Below, one piece after another: positions 34,101 through 43,502 of a stretch of 64,000 nt of DNA. The notes beneath the pieces are model-generated. The model had not been told where the DNA came from. It did no database searches and was given only the letters and a program-made list of their open reading frames with translations. The position numbers and the translations under genes were made by a program. Positions within the stretch are counted from its first letter, which is position 1; every line of letters starts with the position of its first letter. This stretch comes from Papiliotrema nemorosa. Lineage: Eukaryota; Basidiomycota; Tremellomycetes; Tremellales; Rhynchogastremaceae. The DNA is taken from contig JASKOT010000012.1 in assembly GCA_032158125.1 (NCBI GenBank), positions 62,001 through 126,000 of the forward strand, in the 5' to 3' direction.

Positions 34101-35736
34101 AGGTGGTCGAGCTGTTGTCGCATGTCCTGGACAAGACGAATCTATCCGATCCGGCGGTCCTCTCGGTCCTCCGTGCTCACAAGCCCAGCGACTGGGATCC
34201 TCACCTTCAGACTCTTCTCCTGCCTGGTCTGAGGTCGAGCAAGACAGATCTCATGACATTTGACCTCATCCGTCGCCTTGCTTCATGTGCACAAGGCGAT
34301 CTGATCGATCCGCCGAATAGTCGCCTTCTTCACGGATTCGTCGCTGCTTTGCCGTGGATGCTTCAATCAACCGATCTCGGCGAGCCAAACGAAGACCTCG
34401 GCATGATGGCACTCGACCTTGCTACGATGGCAGAACAGACCAACCCGTCCCTGGGGCGGTTATTGACCAGCTTTGCGCATGCCCGGTTCCGTTCCAAGGA
34501 CGACTTTATCCGCCAGGCGGCTAGTATTCTGCGCGATTACATGGCGATGCACAGTCTTAACATTCTCACGATCTTGCTTGGATTCGTGCTCAACTCGAAC
34601 GATTGGATGCGCGAAAAGGGAATGCAGGTTCTTAAACTGGTCCTACAATCACCAGAAGCTCGGGTCCAGGTGCAAACCTACGGAAATGAGCTTCTACAGC
34701 CAGTACTCCGACTCGTGTCGACAAAACACTCTGCCCAGGCCCTGGACGTCCTGGACCTGCCAATCTCGTCTGATTCACCGGTGACGGGCGAAATTTTTGG
34801 TCCGATCGCACCATCCGGCTGGTCGGTGCCTAATGCCAAAGAGGCTTCTAGCATGACCAGGGAACATGTCACGGCAGTGTTCAACACCTGTGCAAAGGAG
34901 ACGCGAGCGGCTAGTGCGCATTTCTCAGTGGTAAAGTTTGCGGATATACCGAGATTTGAAAACCCATCGCAACTTTCGTTGAGTCTTCCCTCTCCACCTT
35001 TGATCCAAGGTGGTCATGGCGAGGACAATACGAGTATGGGTGATCTGGTGGGAGCTCTACACTCTCTGAACCAATTTTTCGATGAAGGGTTAAACGACAC
35101 AGCGGAGGAGACCAAGTCGAAGACTCATGGGAGACTGCCTAGCGAGACTATGAGTGAGAGGCGGATTCGGGCCATCATGGCGGTGAGCTTCCTCCCGTAG
35201 CGTCTCGTCCCGTGCTGATGTGTGAGCGCGACACGAGAGGGAGAAACCCAGCCAATGCGCAAATGTATGATACGGCATCACCCTCATATACGAGGCATAG
35301 ACATACGCCCTCGGAGATCACCTCGAGCAGTATTTCGTCTATGGGCGAGATAAGGGAAGAAAGGAAACAGTTTTATGGAATGACGAGACGGAGAGATGAC
35401 GATACGATCAATGTCAATGGGTTGAACAGATACGAACAGGCACGACAGAATGGAAGGAATGGGAATGGACATTCCAAGCATCAGCAGCATCACGCACACG
35501 ACTCTTACTCGAGTACAAACACCGACGGTGAAGATGCTCGAGATGTTGGACTTGGGGAAGGAGACCGATCGGGACTGTTCAATCTTGACGAAGGAGAGTC
35601 GAGCTTTACGAGCATTGCCCAATCCCAGAGTGACGTGAGCGTGATGAGTGAGGGGAGTGGGACAAATCAGAATACGCCGGTAATGGCCAGACGAATAGGA
35701 TACTTGAGAGATGGGAGAAGTGCCACGCCCGTGTAG
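28138..35736 (+). CDS. TAO3: Furry/MOR2/TAO3 cell-polarity scaffold of the RAM pathway
   Basis: Very large HEAT/armadillo-type scaffold, about 2,480 aa, that works with the NDR kinase CBK1/Orb6 in polarised growth. A short first exon (MEEIVIP) is joined to NLDDDDDEVNLPLPSF. After a disordered S/P-rich ~250 residues comes the conserved N-terminal furry domain: EEALRVVWREFKDAADSKI, FDTLITSLANCGRRHARKVA, RTHCEGIGASEV, ERCFILNRALIEV-like region, LLGQLSTSRF, DRFTRELGKYA and VSPREVFLQHWPMCMDQIAL. The main exon (30050-35180) is a 1,700-codon repeat-solenoid including LLWVYLYRCSES, CSFVSQ-type helices and FRILSPQLSPEMV. A GC-AG intron (30015-30049, 35 nt) is required between LKLK and DRSLRNIAMNSS. 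The last exon is disordered, ending RDGRSATPV. Convergent with NDUFS1. Confidence 0.93.
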
Positions 35737-35907
35737 ATCCAATAGTTGTAGGTGTTGAATAATAATGGGACCAGTGATGATATATCTTGCATGGGTACAA
35801 TTACGTTTCACCTACTGACCAAGCGAAGCAACATGCTATTGTGCACCACACTGCATCTAGGTCTCGCTCCAGGGGTATACTTTTTCTCGTCTAGATACGC
35901 ACTCGAC

Positions 35908-38243
35908 CTAGGCGTAAGAGGCCTGAGCGGTCCCTGGCTCATCGACCACTAGCGTCTCGTACTCCTTTTTCGTGAATGCCTTTGAACAACTAGCCATAGT
36001 GACCGATGCCCTAGAAATCGGGTCTGTCCTGTAGAAATCGGTAATGGGCTTCTTGAAGGCTGTAGAGCTAGCAGCGGAAGTTTTAGCAGAAGAGAGGGAT
36101 TTCAGACCGGCTTTGATCATTTCGTCGGATGGGGGTTCACGGGAGTCGTATCGGACCAAAGTGGGGGATACGTCCCACATTCGATCTCGGAGTTGGAGGA
36201 CATCATCGTATGGTAATGGTTGACCGACGACTTCCGACAATGCACTGAACAGTCAGCTTAGAAACCTAGACATTAGCGATCCAGCTCACCGGATAATCTT
36301 CCAATCTTCCCTGGCGGCTCCGGGGGGGACCACTGCTGTTCGACCCAGTTGACTCCTACCCTCAGTGTTGATCCATGTCGAGCTCTTCTCCGTGTACGCC
36401 GCACCGGGCAGACAGACATCGGCAAACTGCGCACCGAGATCACCGTGGTGTCCTTGGTACACTACAAATGCCGACTCGGGGATGGTGGATGGGTCAATCT
36501 CGTCGGCGTTGAGGAGGAAGACGAACTTGGGTTTGACAGAAGAGGTAGAAGAAGCAGGAGTGAAACCGATATCATAAGCTGCCGTTCGGGAAGCGGCTCG
36601 TTGGAGGATGGAGAAACCGTTCCATTCGGGAGTGATGAATCTGTCGGCGTGATCCAAGACGTGTTTCGAGACGGCCTTCAAGACGGCCGATCCATCAGAA
36701 CCCTCCATGACGTGACTACCGACGATGATCATGGGCTTCTTGGCCTCTTTCCAGACCTTGTCAAAGTCGCCCTTGCCCTTGCCCGACAAGAACGCCTCGA
36801 CGTCCTTGGGCGAGGTTCCTACGTGCGAGTACTCAAAGACCGAGTCAAACTTCTCACCGATCAGACCAAACTCGGCGCCGTTGTAGAGGTAAGATTTTCG
36901 GAATCGAGTGTTGACAATGGCGGCCTCGTGTCGAGGGTTGGTACCGATGAGCAAGACGGCGTCGGCATCCCCAACGTTCTCGATACCGGTGTTGAACATG
37001 TAGTTGGATCGAATGTCGACACCAGTTTGAGGAGGAGCGTCACCCAGGGCCTGGTCCAGGGTCAAGTTCTCCGATCCGAGCTTGTTGACCAGATCCTTGA
37101 GCGCAACGAGCGATTCAGTGTCGGCCAAGTGTCCAGCAACCGCCTTGATCTCGTCTCCTTTAGCTCCTGAAGTTTGCAGTCCATGTCTGATCTTCTCCAG
37201 AGCCTCTTCCCATCCAGCCGGCACAAACTTGTCTCCCTCTCGGATCAACGGGGTAGTCAATCGTTGGTACTTCAACCCATCATAGGCGTATCTCGTCTTG
37301 TCGTTGATCCACTCCTCGTTGACCTCGTCGTTGACCTTGGGCTGAATTCGCATGACTTGAACACCCCGCGAGTCGACTCGAATGTTCGATCCAACGGCAT
37401 CGAGAACATCGATACTCTCCGTCTTTTTTAACTCCCATGGTCTAGCCTGGAAAGCATAAGGTTTGCTAGTCAACGCTCCAACAGGACACAAGTCGATAAT
37501 GTTTCCCGACATTTCCGAGTCGACCGTTCGCTCGACATATGAACCAATCTGGAGATCGTTTCCTCGTCCGGTGGTACCAAACTCTTCGACACCGGCTACA
37601 TCGTTGGCGAATCGAACACATCGGGTACACTGGATACATCGGTTCATGGAGGTCTTGACGATGGGTCCGAGATCCTTGTTCTCGATGGCTCGTTTACCGG
37701 TGATTTCGTGGAATCGAGTTCGGTCAGAACCGTATCGCATGGATTGATCTTGCAAATCGCACTCTCCTCCTTGGTCGCAAATGGGGCAGTCGAGGGGGTG
37801 GTTGGCGAGGAGGAACTCCATGACACCCTCGCGGGCTTTGTGGACGAGAGGAGTGTTGGTGAAGACTTTTGAACCAGGCATGGCGGGCATGGCACAAGAA
37901 GCGACGGGTTTAGGAGATCGCTCGACCTGGAGTCAGCGAGATGTCGGGGTGAAATGCTCACCTCGACCAAGCACATCCGGCAGTTACCAGCGATAGCCAA
38001 TCTGTCATGGTAACAGCTGTCAATCAGCTTGAGCTCTTCACAGTCTTCTCACAATCGCGGCACATTGGCACCGGCCTGTTCACAAGCCTGAATCAAGGCA
38101 GTTCCTTGAGGGACGGTGACCTCCTTGCCATCGATTGTCAATGTGATATCCGCAAACGCAGGTCGAGTCGTAGCGAAAGAAGCCGTCTGAGCATTGATAG
38201 CCAGACGTCTGGTGACTGATCTCGTCGCGAATCGCCTGAGCAT
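35908..38243 (-). CDS. NDUFS1: Respiratory complex I 75 kDa iron-sulphur subunit
   Basis: Largest peripheral-arm subunit of mitochondrial NADH:ubiquinone oxidoreductase, carrying clusters N1b, N4 and N5. It starts MLRRFATRSVTRRLAINAQT (targeting peptide), then TLTIDGKEVTVPQGTALIQA. The 2Fe-2S ligands are in FCYHDRLAIAGNCRMCLVEV plus the cysteine of PVASCAMPAMPG; the H-x3-C-x2-C-x5-C N5 site is HPLDCPICDQGGECDLQDQ; the N4 site is MNRCIQCTRCVRF with DLCPVGALTSKPY. The molybdopterin-like domain follows (KYQRLTTPLIREGDKFVPAG, LLIGTNPRHEAAIVNTRFRK). Ends EPGTAQASYA. About 730 aa, standard. Three or so introns: around 38057, 37930-37965 and 36243-36290. Presence shows an aerobic mitochondrion with complex I, unlike Saccharomyces. 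Confidence 0.96.
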
Positions 38244-38467
38244 GATGGACGAGGAGGTGAGAAAGAGGTGTATAGGGTATGGACCAACCACGATCGAGGT
38301 AATGGGCTTGAAAGAGAGGGGAAGGGCGGAAGTATATTTTGGTTCACCTCTAACGCGGGCGGGTGGCAAAATGTGGCACTTCTCATACAGGGTGGTCCAA
38401 TGGTATGCTATCTAATCCTAATGGTCATGCACTGAAGTCGTCCAGGTCGTCATTTCATCATGTATGC

Positions 38468-39181
38468 TCAAATCCAGTTGCCCTCCCTGGCATCTCGTCG
38501 GGAGACCTTTTCCTCCTCGAGAAGTCTCACACCCTCCCATGCAAATTTCTCCTCCCACGAGTGACTGGGCTGCTTTTTGAGCGTTCTCGCAGCTCGTTTC
38601 TCCTTGACGGCCTTGTCCTTCTTCCTGATCATCTTCTCCACCAGAGGGAACGTCAATTTCTTCCCAAATATCGTCTCCAGATCGCCAAGAAGATTCTGTC
38701 TCGGTCTCGCGTCAAAAAGCGCCAAGTCGGTAGGAAGAGGTGACGAGGATGGCTTGTGCGTCAAGCTGGAAGGGTATGGAGTGGTATATGCCCTTGAGCC
38801 GAGAGGAGAAGTAGCTGGCCGGGGACACAGAGGTGAAGCGAGTGACGAGGTGGGGCTCGTCTGTCGTCGGTATGACGATGGCGACGAGGGGTACGAGGAT
38901 GGAGTGGCCTGGGTAGTGGAGAATGAGCTGGTCGAGTCATTCGCGTGATGAGGTGTATATTGAAGGGCGAATGGGTGTCCAGCTGGCAAGTCGCCATGAC
39001 GTTGAGCAGATGGCGTAGGTCGAGGAGCATAGCCGCATGAAGGTCCACCAGGTGCGTAGTGTGGAGTAGAGGGTGAGGATCGAGCAGGAGTGTAGCCATA
39101 TTGAGATGCGGCCGCGAATGGGTGGCCTTCCGGGAGACCGGCGGTTTTAGGTGGGGAAGGAGCAGGTCGGCTGGGGTACAT
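38468..39181 (-). CDS. Unrecognised proline/serine-rich protein with basic C-terminal segment
   Basis: Single-exon frame of 237 aa. The first ~140 residues are low-complexity (P, S, T, Y, H), with two copies of a phrase LPxGHPFA (TAGLPEGHPFAAASQY and GDLPAGHPFALQY). The C-terminal 90 residues look folded and basic: RQNLLGDLETIFGKKLTFPL, then VEKMIRKKDKAVKEKRAARTL and WEEKFAWEGVRLLEEE, probably helical. No family recognised. A TATATAA at 39304-39310 on the minus strand is about 125 bp upstream of the start, supporting a real gene. Lies upstream of and in the same direction as NDUFS1. Confidence 0.6.
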   Translation of the reverse strand: MYPSRPAPSPPKTAGLPEGHPFAAASQYGYTPARSSPSTPHYAPGGPSCGYAPRPTPSAQRHGDLPAGHPFALQYTPHHANDSTSSFSTTQATPSSYPSSPSSYRRQTSPTSSLASPLCPRPATSPLGSRAYTTPYPSSLTHKPSSSPLPTDLALFDARPRQNLLGDLETIFGKKLTFPLVEKMIRKKDKAVKEKRAARTLKKQPSHSWEEKFAWEGVRLLEEEKVSRRDAREGNWI

Positions 39182-39821
39182 GGTGTTAGATTTGTTTGTG
39201 TGACTGTAGCACCGGTCGATGAAGCAGGGAGGGCTTTTGAGAGTTGCGTGAGGATGAGGATCGCGTTGTGGGCTGGATCAGCTTTCCCACAAATTCACGC
39301 ATCTTATATACCCTCTTCACGCAGCAAAGATGTCAGTATCGGTTCTTCATGTCAATTCCATGTCATTTGCATGTCGATTGATGGATTGGAGGATGAAGCG
39401 AAGTCGTCGATGGCCTCATGTCAACGCCTCGTCGTCGCTTGACAGGGCGAGGGAAAGACAATAGAAATCAAGTGGAAGTTTTGAAACGCGCCTCATACAG
39501 GACATTTCACCCTTGCCTTTTCATTCAACCATCATGCATGTATCTTCAGAGACACGCTTTGGCTCGGATTGTGTTGTTTCCTCATAACGAAGACGAGGAT
39601 AGCGTCGCGCCGGCTAGATATTGACAGGTCAACCGAGTGAACGAGACGGTTGACTGGACTCGTCGATCGGCGAGTTTCAACAGCCCGGCGTACTGCGCGG
39701 AAACCATCACATACCCTCATGCATGCGTCAAAGAGTCCCCAGCTCATTCTCTATACACGGTAGCCCGTTCATACACTCCCATCAACGACTAAGGCAATTG
39801 AAGCGCCCCTCAAGCCTTCTG
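39182..39821. other. Spacer with TATA element
   Basis: Minus-strand TATATAA at 39304-39310 serves the 38468-39181 gene. I see no coding exon; the open frames are short and without motif. Confidence 0.5.
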
Positions 39822-40622
39822 TCAAGCTGCGTGCACCGCTTCCGAGCCTCCATGGTCGCTCGCGGTGGAGGCTGCCAACTTCACCGCTTGCAACAGCTTA
39901 TCGTTGGCGGTGATTGCATCCTTCAGGAGACTTGGGAAGGCAGAGTGATCGACGGACATGTCGTCGTAACTATTAATGATATGGAGAGTCTGCTCGGTAC
40001 CGGGTTGTTTGATGATCACTTGCGAGTCTCCAACTCTGAAGGTGGCGATCTCGGAAGCAGAGTCGAATTTAGTCACGACTGTGTGTCCGATGAGTGACCG
40101 ATTCTCTGAGTCCATTCGACTAGCTTGGAAAGCTTTCCATGCGGCTCGGCTGTCTGTGGTGTGCCTCTTCCAGTGTATATGGAACTGCTGCCCAACCGCC
40201 TTGATCATGGTCCTCCCTTGATCGTTCGTACACATGTAAGTGTCTTCCCCCTCTACCGAGCTCCAAAAAGAGTCGGTGAGGCGTACGAATAGCTGATGTC
40301 CGCCAGAGCCGTCTTCCAAAAGAGGCCCGCTTGACTCAGTGGCAAGTCCAAGCCGCTCGCCGGGTTTAGCGGTTGAGTGTTCCTCAGTAAATTCCTCGAG
40401 CTTGTCCAAAGCCGCCCTGCGAGTCTGCTCAAGCTCCCACCAAGCTGGCTCGAAGACCTCACGGCGTGGAACCAGGCGTCGAATGTCAGAATCAGTGTAG
40501 GACACCCAGTTGCGGAGGTGGCAGTCGGGAAGGATCTTGGAGCTATCAAACGAATTAGAGGCGTGCTGCAGGTAATTGCTCATTGCTTCGAGCTCACGAA
40601 GAGCCGTTTCGTGCTTTGACAT
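39822..40622 (-). CDS. Tandem-family protein A (unrecognised, three local paralogues)
   Basis: About 266 aa from the ATG at 40622 (start MSKHETALRELEAMSNYLQH), chosen because it aligns with the starts of the two neighbouring paralogues; the frame is open to an ATG at 40904 that would add 94 residues. Layout: N-terminal helical part; KPGERLGLATESSGPLL; a beta-type middle with RTMIKAVGQQFHIHWKRH; then SDSASE-like polar strands, VGDSQVIIKQPGTEQTL; and a C-terminal helix pair DDMSVDHSAFPSLLKDAI and LLQAVKLAAST. The middle and C-terminal blocks recur in the genes at 41181 and 42521. No signal peptide, membrane helix or catalytic motif visible. Function unknown; no intron needed. Confidence 0.65.
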   Translation of the reverse strand: MSKHETALRELEAMSNYLQHASNSFDSSKILPDCHLRNWVSYTDSDIRRLVPRREVFEPAWWELEQTRRAALDKLEEFTEEHSTAKPGERLGLATESSGPLLEDGSGGHQLFVRLTDSFWSSVEGEDTYMCTNDQGRTMIKAVGQQFHIHWKRHTTDSRAAWKAFQASRMDSENRSLIGHTVVTKFDSASEIATFRVGDSQVIIKQPGTEQTLHIINSYDDMSVDHSAFPSLLKDAITANDKLLQAVKLAASTASDHGGSEAVHAA

Positions 40623-41180
40623 GTCGAGGAAATTGATAGGGATTGGAATGTGAGAACGAACTTCGGCGAGGATGCGAGAGCAGCATGACTTTGCATACAC
40701 ATTCGACAAGTAGCGCAAAATGAAGCAAGCGTCGACTAGGCCTTCCTCCTCTGAAAGGATGGGTCGTTCGACATCTTCAAAAGATCGACCACCCACGGAT
40801 GATGTGAGGTCAGGGACAACGTCTCTCCTTCGGTGCAAGGATAAAGCATGCCAGTTGGCTTCTAGTTCCCATGGCTCTGACGAGTGGCATGAATGATCAG
40901 GCAAGGCGAAGCGTTTGACTCGAGTCGACTAAACTGGGCGATGTCTGGCTTCGACGACGAGCGGTCGGTCAACGTCGAGTAGCAAGTCAACCAGTTTAAA
41001 ACGCCAACGAGGCATACAACAAAGTGAGCAAAGACAATTCATGCTCCTTTCATCAGGCCCATCGTCTGGGACACACTCTCTCCTCAATCAAGTGACAGAT
41101 CTATTCACAAAATATGCTCCCAATATCAGCCCAGATGCATCCGTCGAACGATCGCTATCGATGCGCGTTTCCGATCCCTA
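40623..41180. other. Spacer between tandem-family members A and B
   Basis: The first ~280 bp (to 40904) remain open in the frame of gene A and may be an N-terminal extension. The rest carries no coding signal that I can support. Confidence 0.45.
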
Positions 41181-42023
41181 TCACTGCTCAGCCGGCTCAT
41201 TCGCGTCCTGAGGAGCGTCCTCAGTAGAAGCCGCGCCTTTCATAGTCTGGATGAGCTGGCCGTAAGCTGAAATGGCCTTGTCAAGCAGTCCTTGATATTC
41301 TCCATGGTCCGTGGACATGTCCCTCCGGAGCGCATCAGTTGTGGTGGGCTGAGTGGGTGTCCCAGATTGCGTAATGCTGAAACCTCCTTCACCACCAAGA
41401 TTGAAGTTGGTCACTCCGCCAGACGTGGTCGTATCTGCAATCACGGTGCCACCACGAATCGCTCCAAACGCAGGGAGCAACCATCCATCAAGAGCTCGCG
41501 AGAATTCCCACGCATTGCGACTCGCTTCATCATGCTTCTTCAAATGTGCATGGAACAAGTTGCCCTCCCGCTTGATGAGATAAGTCCCCCAAGCATTGGT
41601 GCCTTGGTACATCTCGTTGACCTCGACGTCATGAGGGGGGACACCATCTCTCACAGAGATGGAGTTGGTACCCAAGACACGAGTGGAAGACAAGCCAGGC
41701 TCGCGATGTTGATCACCAAGAACAAGCCGACTTCCTGTTTTCATAGTGAAATGCTCCTGGAGGAATTTCTGCAGATTGCTCATGGCATCATTGGCCTCTG
41801 AGAAATTTTGCGAAACCTTGGCTTCGCCGTATAGGGACGCATTTGTAAAGTGTTCAATGCAAATCTCCACATGCTCATGATTGATGGATTTGCGGAGGTC
41901 CTCATCAGGTAATTCAGAGGAGCGTGAGTACAGCTCAGAAGCGGCTTGTAGGTTTTCTTGTACCTTTGTCACGTGTTCGACAAGAGTGTTCTGCATGTTG
42001 ATTGATTCAAGTGATGTTTGCAA
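41181..42023 (-). CDS. Tandem-family protein B (unrecognised, three local paralogues)
   Basis: Single-exon 280 aa. N-terminal helical part (start MQTSLESINMQNTLVEHVTK), MSNLQKFLQEHFTMKTGSRL, then a beta-rich middle with NAWGTYLIKREGNLFHAHLK and HDEASRNAWEFSRAL, glycine-rich GGTVIADTTTSGGVTNFNLG, and the C-terminal family motif RRDMSTDHGEYQGLLDKAIS followed by GQLIQTMKGAAST. These blocks parallel those of the genes at 39822 and 42521. A minus-strand TATATAA at 42079-42085 sits 56 bp upstream of the ATG. Function unknown; could be a stress or self/nonself-type lineage-specific protein, but nothing in the sequence decides this. Confidence 0.68.
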   Translation of the reverse strand: MQTSLESINMQNTLVEHVTKVQENLQAASELYSRSSELPDEDLRKSINHEHVEICIEHFTNASLYGEAKVSQNFSEANDAMSNLQKFLQEHFTMKTGSRLVLGDQHREPGLSSTRVLGTNSISVRDGVPPHDVEVNEMYQGTNAWGTYLIKREGNLFHAHLKKHDEASRNAWEFSRALDGWLLPAFGAIRGGTVIADTTTSGGVTNFNLGGEGGFSITQSGTPTQPTTTDALRRDMSTDHGEYQGLLDKAISAYGQLIQTMKGAASTEDAPQDANEPAEQ

Positions 42024-42520
42024 TGGGTGTCAAGAGAGAAAAGGTAGTGGGAACATCCAAGAAGGTACCGTATCAGCCATTATATACAAGAGGCAAAGAA
42101 GAGCCGCTTTTCAGTTTCAAAGGATGTCCTGTCTGTCAGTGAAACGCATGAGCTTTTGTCTTCCAACAAGTCTCAGGGCGCACACATCCCTTCAGAGCGA
42201 AACTGTGGCGCATGCCAGGGCGTTGGGATTCCCACGGCTCCTACTTTACTTCGGTCCTTTGACAAGCGTAACACACCCTCGCAGAGCGACATCAGCAAAG
42301 TGGCGTTTTACAGCTCATTCGACAATGTATGTAGCAGGCGATTATTCGGTGGCAGTGTATAGTAGAGTACTGTAGCAGATCCACCACGATCGTCATCGAC
42401 TCATCTTTGCGCACGACATCTTCCTTTACTCTCTACGACTGCTGTTTACTCCCTTCGTCACGCTATCCCAAGCGCTCACGCCCTCACAACGCTCACGCCA
42501 GATATCCTCCTTCGAAAGCT
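42024..42520. other. Spacer between tandem-family members B and C
   Basis: Holds the gene B promoter (TATATAA at 42079-42085) and 3' flank of gene C. No exon supported. Confidence 0.5.
42079..42085 (-). promoter_or_regulatory. TATA box of tandem-family gene B
   Basis: TATATAA on the minus strand, 56 bp upstream of the ATG at 42023, a normal distance for a core promoter. Confidence 0.5.
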
Positions 42521-43123
42521 TCATTCCCCGTTGAGAGCGCCGATAAGCTCGTCATGCGCAGTGACAGCAGTGCCGATGACCTTCGTGAAACCCTCAGGAT
42601 CGGTCGACATGTCGCTACAGTCGGTGTGACCATCAACGGCTCGGGTCTGCCCCGGACCATGTTTCTTGAAATCTACAAAGTACAAATCGCCGTGTCGATC
42701 AACGACGGTCCTTCCCCAATCAGTGTCCCATTTGCCTCCTTGCTGAATTGTGGCTCTTGCAGTCCCAGTATCTACCGTGAGACTGTACGACTGATCGTGT
42801 GCGTACACCAATGGGTTGGTTTTGTCCAGGCCCAATTTGAGCAGACTTCCGGGCTTGATGACCCTATGCCCACCAACATATTCACCGAGGCTGTTCATAG
42901 TGGACTTTCGGAAGGTCTGAAGCTCTTCGCTCTTCTTGTCGATAGCTCCCGATGCCATCAATGAGGATCCTAGTCTTTCAGCCTGAAAGTCTGAAGTGCT
43001 CAGTTGTGTCCATTGACCAGGGTTCGGCAAATATCTCTGAGTCTTGTACTGCTCAGAAAGCTCCTCCAGTCGAGCTTTGACCTCGTACAAGCTGGCAATA
43101 TAAGTATCCTTACTTTCGGACAT
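42521..43123 (-). CDS. Tandem-family protein C (unrecognised, shortest paralogue)
   Basis: Single-exon 200 aa. It starts MSESKDTYIASLYEVKARLE with a helical N-terminus, then SMLGEYVGG-like segment and KPGSLLKLGLDKTNPLV, the beta-type middle WDTDWGRTVVDRHGDLYFVD with FKKHGPGQTRAVDG, and the C-terminal motif CSDMSTDPEGFTKVIGTAVT ending DELIGALNGE. Compared with A and B, the ~50-60 residues between the KKH motif and the DMS motif are missing, so it is either a shortened copy or closest to the ancestral core. No recognised family, no signal peptide. Confidence 0.65.
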   Translation of the reverse strand: MSESKDTYIASLYEVKARLEELSEQYKTQRYLPNPGQWTQLSTSDFQAERLGSSLMASGAIDKKSEELQTFRKSTMNSLGEYVGGHRVIKPGSLLKLGLDKTNPLVYAHDQSYSLTVDTGTARATIQQGGKWDTDWGRTVVDRHGDLYFVDFKKHGPGQTRAVDGHTDCSDMSTDPEGFTKVIGTAVTAHDELIGALNGE

Positions 43124-43502
43124 ATTGTGGGGAATGAGGTAGACTAGTTAGACGATTGCCAGTGAGGTGAAATAACAGCGGTGTCGTATATGTACTTCAC
43201 ACTAGAACATGACATTGCTTCTCTCAGCTCGAAGTAGTGATCGGGAATGAAAGGAGAAAGCTCCCTTTCGGTATATATTGTAGACACTTCGATACTCGCT
43301 CCAAAGGCGAGGGGAGAGGTCACGAATCCCCGCTGCCTGCCGCCTCACAGATAGTGAAGCCAGCAGGCTTCGGCTTTGCGCCGGCGATAGGGGGCCTGTG
43401 AACTCGAGTCATGTAGATTCTATGCTCGAAAGGAGGGTTCTGACAATGACAGAGCGATCGCATATCCTATGCAAATTTTAGTATACTCAAGCCCCCATGC
43501 GA
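43124..43502. other. Promoter of tandem-family gene C and 3' flank of UTP5
   Basis: Minus-strand TATATA-type element at 43272-43278, about 150 bp upstream of gene C. No coding exon seen. Confidence 0.45.

Noticed and set aside
36349..37170. 273-codon plus-strand frame inside NDUFS1
   Set aside because: Antisense shadow of a strongly conserved gene with C-rich third positions.
42407..42964. 185-codon plus-strand frame over tandem-family gene C
   Set aside because: Antisense to gene C, whose motifs recur in two paralogues, so the minus strand is the coding one.
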